A stretch of DNA of 48,186 bases, taken from contig JANOBD010000137.1 in NCBI GenBank assembly GCA_031411495.1, forward strand, positions 1 through 48,186. The letters run 5' to 3'. Below, in pieces: positions 41,987 to 48,186 of the stretch (positions are counted from its first letter, which is position 1; each line of letters opens with the position of its first letter). The position numbers and the translations under genes were made by a program. The stretch is from JANOBD01 sp031411495 (GTDB taxonomy: Bacteria; Planctomycetota; Phycisphaerae; Tepidisphaerales; Tepidisphaeraceae). The notes beneath the pieces are model-generated. The model did no database searches, was not told the DNA's origin, and was given only the letters and a program-made list of their open reading frames with translations.

Positions 41987-43930
41987 TTGATGCGATGGTT
42001 CATTCGACTGCTGTGCGTCCTTCTGTTCTGTGTGCCCGCGTGGGCGGCCGAGTCGCCGAGCGTGGATGTCGGCGCCAACGGAATCGCCCGCGCGCTGCTC
42101 GGCTGGCCACGGGAGTTGCCGTGTCGCGCCGGCATCTGGATGGTTCGCGACAACTGGAAGTCGATCCAGCAGCAGTGGGATCTGAAGAATCTCCTCTACT
42201 CGGCTTACGCCCCGAGTCGCAGCATCGGCGGCACGTTTCAATATCCGCAAGGGGACGTTCAACTCGAAGAGACGGTTGGCTTGGATGAGATTCGGTATGC
42301 GCTGCACGCCAAGGGCGGCATCGACACGACCGGCGTCTACTGGTTCATCGAGATTGCGGTAAACACATTCCAAGGTGGCACGGCGTCGATCGGCGAAAAG
42401 CAGTTGAATCTGCCGGCCGAGAAGCCCGCGCAGGCGTCGATCGGAACGGCGAATGGATCCAGTATTCAAATCGCTTCGAAGGACGGGAAATCGACCATCG
42501 AGATTCGATTTCCCAAGGGCCGGGAGATTCGTGTGCAGGATGCGCGGGTGTTTGGTGAGGACCGTTACCAGATTTACACGCCGCTCATCGAAGGCGCGCT
42601 CGTGGCCGGCAGCGACCTCTCGCTGAACGTCTCGATCCACGTGAAATTGCCGGACGATGTCACTCCGGCCACCATCACGCTCGATCCCAAGACTGTTGTG
42701 AGCGAGTTCGACGGCTTCGGCGGGAACTTCGTCTACGCGATCGACGACCCAACCACGCAGCTCACGCTCGATTCGCTCAAGCTCACCTGGGCCCGCATCG
42801 GCATCGAAGCGGCCAAGTGGGAACCGGCCAACGACAATGATGATGCGATGGCAACTGACGTGAAATCCCTTGAAGCGCGCGATGTCGAAGGTTCCGCGCT
42901 GCGCAGGCGATTTGAACTCGACCGGAAGCTGCAGCGGGTTTCCGGAGGTCGACTGATCGCAAGCCTTTGGTACGTCCCCGAATGGCTCTATGACAAGCCG
43001 TTGCGCGAGCGGAACCAGCCCGGCACGATCGCGCGCGAGCGCTGGGATGAACTCGCCGAGTGCATCACGAGCTATCTGCTGCACCTGAAGACGAAGTACG
43101 GCGTCGAGCCGGCGCTCTTCAGCTTCAACGAGTCGGACATCGGCATCTACCTGTTGCTGACCGGCGAGGAGCAGCGCGACCTGATAAAGTTGCTCGGGAG
43201 TCGCTTCGCGGGAGACGGGATCCGCACGAAGATCCTCCTCGGCGACAGCGCCGACCTGAAAAAGGGGCTCGAGCAGATCCGGCCGACCCTGGACGATGCC
43301 GACGCGATGAAGTTCGTCGGTGCGCTGGCCTATCACCCGTGGTCCGGCCAGAACGAGCAATGGGCGGCGTGGGCGGATGCGGCCCAGCGATACGGGCTGA
43401 TGTTGTTGGCCACCGAGATGGGCGCCGATGCCGAAGCCTGGCACGACAGTTCGTTCAATGCGCCCATCGCGACGCTGCGGCTGGCTCGGAAATACATCCA
43501 GCAGCTGCGCGATGCGCGCACGCAGGTGATGCTCGAGTGGGAGTGGACCGGCGACTACGCGATGTCGAAGCGCGATGAGAAGGGTGCCCTGGCTCTGACG
43601 AATCGCGGCCGGTTCCTCGCACAGCTCACCCAGACGACGCCGACGCAGTCATCCGTCATGGCGGCGCGGTGCGATGCGTCGACGATGGATGTGGCGGCGG
43701 TAGTGGCGGACGACGGAAAATCCGCGGCAGTTCACCTGATCAATCTCGGCGGGGCGCGGCACGTCGAGGTTCGCGGCATCCCGCCGGCGCTTTCGCTGGC
43801 GACACTCTTTGTCATCGACCCGTTAACCGAAGGGCCGACGCCGACGCACATCGAAGCCAAAGACGGCGCGTGCGCATTCGATTTGCCGGCCGGCGCGATC
43901 GCCACGCTGGCGTTCCCGCCCATTAAGTGA
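41987..43930 (+). CDS. Exported GH30-like glycoside hydrolase (clan GH-A)
   Basis: A 647-residue secreted protein: signal peptide (to about residue 20, VPAWAA), an N-terminal beta region of about 210 residues, then a TIM barrel. FDGFGGNFVYA is like the family 30 start, and PALFSFNESDIG holds the NE pair (E382, likely acid/base). GLMLLATEMGAD gives the second carboxylate (E477, likely nucleophile), and the 95-residue spacing fits strands 4 and 7 of clan GH-A. A C-terminal beta domain follows. Family 30 members act on xylan, glucans or glucosylceramide. It begins 3 nt after the DNRLRE-type gene, so the two likely share a transcript. It lacks the dockerin and VPEP tail. Confidence 0.72.
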   Translation: MMRWFIRLLCVLLFCVPAWAAESPSVDVGANGIARALLGWPRELPCRAGIWMVRDNWKSIQQQWDLKNLLYSAYAPSRSIGGTFQYPQGDVQLEETVGLDEIRYALHAKGGIDTTGVYWFIEIAVNTFQGGTASIGEKQLNLPAEKPAQASIGTANGSSIQIASKDGKSTIEIRFPKGREIRVQDARVFGEDRYQIYTPLIEGALVAGSDLSLNVSIHVKLPDDVTPATITLDPKTVVSEFDGFGGNFVYAIDDPTTQLTLDSLKLTWARIGIEAAKWEPANDNDDAMATDVKSLEARDVEGSALRRRFELDRKLQRVSGGRLIASLWYVPEWLYDKPLRERNQPGTIARERWDELAECITSYLLHLKTKYGVEPALFSFNESDIGIYLLLTGEEQRDLIKLLGSRFAGDGIRTKILLGDSADLKKGLEQIRPTLDDADAMKFVGALAYHPWSGQNEQWAAWADAAQRYGLMLLATEMGADAEAWHDSSFNAPIATLRLARKYIQQLRDARTQVMLEWEWTGDYAMSKRDEKGALALTNRGRFLAQLTQTTPTQSSVMAARCDASTMDVAAVVADDGKSAAVHLINLGGARHVEVRGIPPALSLATLFVIDPLTEGPTPTHIEAKDGACAFDLPAGAIATLAFPPIK

Positions 43931-43971
43931 ACGTTTTCGCCGCTCCGGCGATCCGTGCTAGACTTCGCCGC

Positions 43972-44493
43972 ATGCCCAACACGACGCTGCACGCGCCCTG
44001 GCGAATGGAATACATCCGCTCGCTGGAGAAATCGAACGAGCCGATGACCTGCGGCTGCTTCCTGTGCGATGCGACCGCGACCTTCGACAGTCCGGACGAA
44101 CGGAAGAAGCGGCTCGTGCTCTGGCAGAGCGAGCACTGCATCTGCCTGATCAACCGCTTTCCGTACACGAGCGGGCACCTGCTGGTCGCGCCGCGCGAGC
44201 ACCTTGCCGACCTGTCCGACCTGCCCGAGGCTTGTCTGCTGGATCTGAATCGTCAGACGGTTCGCGCGATCGAACTGCTCAAGCGCGTGATGCACCCGCA
44301 GGGGTTCAACGTCGGCATCAACATGGGCACTGCCGCCGGCGCGGGCGTGCCAGGGCATCTCCATCAGCACATCGTCACGCGGTGGGCCGGGGATGTGAAC
44401 TTCATGTCAGTGGTGGGCGAAGTGCGTATCATCCCACACGCGATGCAGTCGCTGTGGGAGCAGCTCGTGGCGGCGCTGGAACCGGCAAACTGA
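43972..44493 (+). CDS. HIT-family protein, Ap4A-phosphorylase-like
   Basis: A 173-residue histidine-triad protein. GHLHQHIVTRW (about 122-132) holds the H-x-H-x-H signature, and the following GDVNFMSVVGEVRIIP matches the Mycobacterium Rv2613c type of diadenosine tetraphosphate phosphorylase, which cleaves Ap4A with phosphate to ADP and ATP. CGCFLCDA near the N-terminus is the zinc site of this group. Early NRFPYTSGHLLVAPREHLADL is also typical. It starts 41 nt after the GH30-like gene and 28 nt before the GT1 gene, all on the same strand. Confidence 0.9.
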   Translation: MPNTTLHAPWRMEYIRSLEKSNEPMTCGCFLCDATATFDSPDERKKRLVLWQSEHCICLINRFPYTSGHLLVAPREHLADLSDLPEACLLDLNRQTVRAIELLKRVMHPQGFNVGINMGTAAGAGVPGHLHQHIVTRWAGDVNFMSVVGEVRIIPHAMQSLWEQLVAALEPAN

Positions 44494-44520
44494 TCAGCCT
44501 GATCAACTTCGAATGCACCC

Positions 44521-45762
44521 ATGGATATTCTTCTGATCGCGATCGGCTCGCACGGAGACGTACATCCGTTCGTCGGCATCGGCCGGGCGCTGGCGGCGCG
44601 CGGCCACGCCGTAAGGCTGGCGACGAACGAGCATTTTGCGCCTATGGTCCTCAAGGCCGGGCTCGACTTCATCCAGCTCGGCGACGAAGCGATCTTCCGC
44701 GAGTGGATCGGCGATGCGCTGGTCTGGCACCCGCACAAAGGACCCGCGCGGGTGTTGCAGGGCATCTCCGAATCGATCGAAACCGTTTACGAAATGACCA
44801 CCGCCGAGGCGGATCGGCAGACGGTCATCGTCGGCTCGTCCCTCGCGCTGGGCGGCCTGATCGCTGCGGAAAAACATGGCCTGCGCTATGCGAGCGCGCA
44901 CCTGGGCCCGATCTGCGCTCGATCATCGGTCGAGATGCCAACGCTGCCCGGCGGGATCAACTTCACGCGCTTTCCCGCCTGGTTCAAACGCGGGTTCTGG
45001 GACGGCGCCGACCGATGGTTCATCGACCCTCATATCGCGCCAGCGGTGAACGCGGTGCGCGCCAAGGTCGGATTACCGCCGGTGTCGCGCGTGCTGGGTG
45101 ACTACTGGCACGCGCCGCGGCTGTCGCTGGGCCTGTGGCCGGACTGGTTTTCGGCGAAGCAGCCGGATCATCCGCCACAACTGCAGGTCACCGGGTTTCC
45201 GCTGTACGACGAGGCGGACCATCACGTGCTCGATCCGGACCTCGATGAATGGCTCGACGCCGGCGATGCGCCGATCGCCTTCACGCCCGGTAGCGCGATG
45301 ATCCATGGCCACGCGTTTTTCGATGCGGCCGCGAAGGCGTGCGAGCGCATCGACCGGCGCGGGCTGCTGCTCACGCGGCACATCGAGCAGATTCCCAATC
45401 ACCTGCCGCCCACCGTGCGCCACTTCCTGTACGCGCCGTTCAGCGAACTGCTCCCGCGATGCAGCGCGCTGGTTCATCACGGCGGCATCGGAACGACGGC
45501 CCAGGCGCTGCGCGCCGGCGTGCCCCAACTGATCATGCCGATGAGCCACGACCAACCCGACAACGCGGCACGGGTTCGCCGACTCGGCGCCGGCGACTCG
45601 ATTACCCGGCGATTCTTCTGGCCGGGACGCGTCGCGAAGAAACTCGATCGCGTGATCCACGACCCCGCGGTGCTGCGCGCCTGCGACGTGGTCGCCGCGA
45701 AGTTCGATCACGATCAGTCGTTGTTGCGGACGATCGAATTGATCGAAGGACTGGCGAACTAG
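44521..45762 (+). CDS. GT1-family glycosyltransferase (MGT/sterol glucosyltransferase-like)
   Basis: A 413-residue GT-B enzyme of family 1. Its N-terminus, ILLIAIGSHGDVHPFVGIGRAL, has the G-x-x-x-G/HP pattern of UDP-glucose:sterol and macrolide glycosyltransferases. SALVHHGGIGTTAQALRAGVPQLIMPMSHDQPDNAARV is the donor-binding signature, with the HHGGxGT motif and a Q/D pair. It transfers sugar to small hydrophobic acceptors in the cytoplasm or at the membrane. The gene is last in a rightward row and meets the GH95-like gene tail to tail, with a 4-nt overlap of the stop codons. The acceptor is unknown; a hopanoid or carotenoid target is possible in a planctomycete, but this is inference. Confidence 0.9.
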   Translation: MDILLIAIGSHGDVHPFVGIGRALAARGHAVRLATNEHFAPMVLKAGLDFIQLGDEAIFREWIGDALVWHPHKGPARVLQGISESIETVYEMTTAEADRQTVIVGSSLALGGLIAAEKHGLRYASAHLGPICARSSVEMPTLPGGINFTRFPAWFKRGFWDGADRWFIDPHIAPAVNAVRAKVGLPPVSRVLGDYWHAPRLSLGLWPDWFSAKQPDHPPQLQVTGFPLYDEADHHVLDPDLDEWLDAGDAPIAFTPGSAMIHGHAFFDAAAKACERIDRRGLLLTRHIEQIPNHLPPTVRHFLYAPFSELLPRCSALVHHGGIGTTAQALRAGVPQLIMPMSHDQPDNAARVRRLGAGDSITRRFFWPGRVAKKLDRVIHDPAVLRACDVVAAKFDHDQSLLRTIELIEGLAN

Positions 45763-48032
45763 CCCGGACGCACGATGTCGACCTCGCGCTCGATTGGCGT
45801 CACGATCAGCTTTTCAATCTTTCCCTGGCGATACGTGCACTCCACCGTCGTATTGCCCGGCGCGTGTAGCTTGAACTCCACGTCCCAATCCTGCGGCCAA
45901 CTCGGAAGCAGGTAGATCTTGTCTTCAACGCATTGCAGCAGCATTTCCTGCAGCCCGATCATTCCGCTGCCGCCCCAGTTGTGGTCGGGCACCCAGTCGT
46001 GGCCGGGGCCCCAAAAGGTCGGGAAGCGACGCGGCGCGTCTTTGAGTTTTTCGATGGTGAGTGCCGCGGCTTCGCCGGTCAGCCCGAGGCGGGCGCAGAA
46101 GATCGCGTCCTGATGCCAGCTCTGGATCTGCTTCTGATCGAGCCCGTCCGTGCCGTACTTCCACGTGTCGATCGCGACCTCCAGATTCGGGCGGCCGACG
46201 CCGAACATTCCGTATGGGTACACCGGATAAAGCTGCGGCAACTCGCAGTTCTGCTTGTGCGACCAGGTCCACGCCGGCGCGATCGTCGTGTGTCCGCTCA
46301 TCTCGCGATAGGCAATCGCGGGGATCGTCTGCAGCATCGCGTCCCAGCGCTCACGAGATGCGGGTTCCAGCAGATCGGCCGGCAGTTCACACAATCGGGT
46401 GAGCACGCTGCGCAGCGCCGCGATTGTAGACGTCGGGTTGCGCGCGTCCTTGTACGTTTCGCATGCGGTGCCGGGATAGATCGCGAGCATTCCCTTTTCG
46501 TCGAGTTCGCTGCCCGTGATGCGCTTGGCGCGATCGCGGTAAAACGTGTCGTAGAATCGCAGGCAGCTCTCGATGAGCGGCAGGTAGGACCTGATGTCGT
46601 AATCGGCATAGCGGCGCGCGTCGAGAATCATCAGGCAGAACTCGAAAACCGTGTCCCACTGATAGCTCACCCACGCGTTGTGTTCAACGCCTGCTTCAAC
46701 ATCCACCGGCCGCTTCCAGCCGTATTCGAATGCGACCGGCAATCCGAAGCATTCGATCTGCTCGGTGAAGCAGGCGCCGTCGAGATTCCAATACTGCTTC
46801 ACGCGTGCTTCGGCGCCGCGGAGGTTGTTGAGATAGAAGTCGAACGCAGGCTTCATCATGTCCACGTCGCCGCCCTTGAGCATCGGCCAGTAGACGAGCC
46901 GCTGGTTCTGAGCGGTGAAGGTGCCGCCGCCCCAGTTGCGGAAATCGGGGTCGAGCTTCCTGCTCGGATCGACGAACTCGGGGTCGTACGTGAAGAGGCC
47001 GCCGTTGAACTTCGTAGGCCACTTGCCACGTGCGTTGCACGCGAGTTGGTAGCGGAACAGCTGATAGTTTCGCGCCACTTGCCATCGCTCGGATTCCGGA
47101 TTGGGCACATCCGCATCGATGGCAATGTGGCTGCGCTCCCAGAAGGCGTGCCACCATTGGACGGTGTTCGTGCGTGCGAGCGGATCATTCCAGCTTTCGC
47201 TCTGCAGTTCGGCGAGGCCGGAGCGCCATGGGTCGATGGAGGCGCATCGATCGACATGGAGCGAGAGCCGCATCGAATGCGAAGTCGATTGCGATCGGCT
47301 GCGCAGGCGCCAGCCGGTGTACGGCGTGCTCGCCTGGACGCCATCGCGTTTCCGGTCGGCCACCATGTTGTCGCCGGTCAGTTCGCCGCCGTAAATCAGG
47401 TTCTCCAGCGGGTTCCAGAGCTGATCCTTCACGGGCAGGAGTCCCTGCTGTTCGACACAGAGGTCAAAGGCGCTGCGTCCGGTGTTCTGATGGTGGAAGC
47501 GCACGGAGTTGCCGTTGAACTCGACGACGTCGGGCAGCACTTTCCCCGCCTTGGGGGCGCCGCTCCACGAGCGGGCGCTGGGCTGTTCGGGCTTGGAAAA
47601 CTCGCGGGTCTCCAGTCGCCAGCTCTCGTACGCCGCAACCAGTGTCGTCGGGTGATCGCTCGTCACTTCGATGTGAACGACCGGCCGATACACATCGACC
47701 CAGATGTCGAGTGTTACCTCAAGGTCATTGGATCGACCCTTGACCTGCACGAAGCCGTCGCGGAGTTTCAGCTCCTGGCGAAAGCTCTGCGGCGCGTCGA
47801 AAGGGTTCGGCGAGAGCGTGAGCCGAAGCCTCCCGAGCTTGGGCATGCGGTTGAGTTCGTCGAAAGTGCCGGAGCGCGCAAGGTAGATGAGCAGGTCGCC
47901 GCTCTCCACCCAGACGTTTAGCCCGATGTCGCCGCCGCCGCACGGCATCGACTCTCCGGCGTCGGCGGAAGGGCTCGTCCAGACGACGTTGTATGTTTCG
48001 AGAATGGTTTTGAGACGCTCGGCATCCAGCAT
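45759..48032 (-). CDS. DUF5703/GH95-like six-hairpin glycosidase
   Basis: A 757-residue protein. Its N-terminus (ETYNVVWTSPSADAGESMPCGGGDIGLNVW, then LLIYLARSGTFDE) matches DUF5703 as seen in alpha-L-fucosidase-like (GH95) and related enzymes. The middle part, with WNLDGACFTEQIECFG and GVEHNAWVSYQWDTVFEFCLM, belongs to the (alpha/alpha)6 toroid, and a C-terminal beta domain follows. No signal peptide is visible in this start; the protein begins MLDAERLKTILETYN, so it may be cytoplasmic, or a start further upstream may have been missed. Likely a glycosidase for fucose- or arabinose-containing oligosaccharides, but the substrate is unproven. Confidence 0.75.
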   Translation of the reverse strand: MLDAERLKTILETYNVVWTSPSADAGESMPCGGGDIGLNVWVESGDLLIYLARSGTFDELNRMPKLGRLRLTLSPNPFDAPQSFRQELKLRDGFVQVKGRSNDLEVTLDIWVDVYRPVVHIEVTSDHPTTLVAAYESWRLETREFSKPEQPSARSWSGAPKAGKVLPDVVEFNGNSVRFHHQNTGRSAFDLCVEQQGLLPVKDQLWNPLENLIYGGELTGDNMVADRKRDGVQASTPYTGWRLRSRSQSTSHSMRLSLHVDRCASIDPWRSGLAELQSESWNDPLARTNTVQWWHAFWERSHIAIDADVPNPESERWQVARNYQLFRYQLACNARGKWPTKFNGGLFTYDPEFVDPSRKLDPDFRNWGGGTFTAQNQRLVYWPMLKGGDVDMMKPAFDFYLNNLRGAEARVKQYWNLDGACFTEQIECFGLPVAFEYGWKRPVDVEAGVEHNAWVSYQWDTVFEFCLMILDARRYADYDIRSYLPLIESCLRFYDTFYRDRAKRITGSELDEKGMLAIYPGTACETYKDARNPTSTIAALRSVLTRLCELPADLLEPASRERWDAMLQTIPAIAYREMSGHTTIAPAWTWSHKQNCELPQLYPVYPYGMFGVGRPNLEVAIDTWKYGTDGLDQKQIQSWHQDAIFCARLGLTGEAAALTIEKLKDAPRRFPTFWGPGHDWVPDHNWGGSGMIGLQEMLLQCVEDKIYLLPSWPQDWDVEFKLHAPGNTTVECTYRQGKIEKLIVTPIEREVDIVRPG

Positions 48033-48170
48033 TCCACGATTAAACGCGAAGCGACGATACCCGTGAAGGACAGGCGCGAAGAATTGCGGGCGAGGGCAAA
48101 GATTTCGTTGCGGGCGGCGTCAGGTGCGACTGCGATGCATCGGCAGAAGACATTATTCAATACGAACGCC

Positions 48171-48186
48171 CGGGTCGCAAGACCCG
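48171..48186. repeat. Stem-loop at the window edge
   Basis: CGGGTC and GACCCG form a perfect 6-bp stem around a GCAA (GNRA-type) tetraloop, ending exactly at the last base. The bases before it (GCC) may extend the stem beyond the window. It lies 140 nt outside the GH95-like start. It may belong to a structured RNA, a leader or a terminator of a neighbour not seen. No T-tract is visible. Confidence 0.4.

Noticed and set aside
44490..44510. Two TGATCA copies before the GT1 gene as an operator
   Set aside because: TGATCA is itself a 6-bp palindrome and two copies with 3 nt between them are too little evidence.
45933..47921. 662-codon rightward frame antisense to the GH95-like gene
   Set aside because: No domain or start signal; the leftward frame has DUF5703 and toroid segments.

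Overview
The window reads as chromosomal DNA of a high-GC planctomycete, most likely a soil or freshwater member of the class Phycisphaerae (Tepidisphaerales-like). The evidence is (i) four exported proteins that end in a calcium-binding dockerin-type pair followed by a VPEP (PEP-CTERM-like) tail, (ii) an ECF sigma factor translationally linked to a giant Ser/Thr kinase carrying WD40 repeats, (iii) futalosine-route menaquinone synthesis (MqnC), and (iv) several family types I associate with planctomycetes. The taxonomic placement is inference; no rRNA or tRNA gene is visible in the window. I see no phage, IS transposase, CRISPR array or integrase.

Layout. 1-3831: the end of a GT4 glycosyltransferase gene, then a leftward group (GT-A-like glycosyltransferase, ribH, sugar isomerase/epimerase, terpene-cyclase-fold protein). 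4074-8328: cytochrome c maturation system II (ResB and CcsA overlapping by 32 nt) plus a small membrane protein. 8402-11045: two small unknowns, a long hairpin repeat, and a solitary D12-class adenine methyltransferase. 11383-15458: a likely metal-linked ABC system: palindromic operator, LolD/MacB-like ATPase, FtsX/MacB-like permease with a six-histidine loop, a nested palindrome, and two DUF3299-like periplasmic proteins. 15685-19540: ECF sigma factor and a zinc-finger/kinase/TM/WD40 protein. 19599-28270: amidohydrolase, ferredoxin-NADP reductase-like flavoprotein, membrane TPR protein coupled to a secreted unknown, double-GNAT acetyltransferase behind a 21-bp tandem repeat, and a PadR repressor with its operator and a membrane-anchored partner. 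28420-30996: Tat-exported metallophosphoesterase and MqnC. 31032-45762: an exported-polysaccharide-degradation region (GDSL esterase, GH57-like enzyme, DNRLRE-type protein, GH30-like enzyme) interrupted by kynureninase, a class-V aminotransferase and a VOC protein, and ending with an Ap4A-phosphorylase-like HIT protein and a GT1 glycosyltransferase. 45759-48032: a leftward DUF5703/GH95-like six-hairpin glycosidase.

The best candidate for a poorly described system is 11383-15458. Its composition (ATPase, FtsX-like permease, DUF3299 proteins, His-rich segment) matches, as far as I recall, the zinc-repressed PA4063-PA4066 (Pseudomonas) and Zrg (Vibrio) operons. Here the histidine-rich metal-binding stretch has moved into the permease itself and DUF3299 is duplicated. 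The second is the shared C-terminal module (beta repeat, dockerin pair, VPEP, unusually short hydrophobic run, arginines) on four unrelated exported proteins. Most very long antisense reading frames in this window are GC-driven shadows and were left out.
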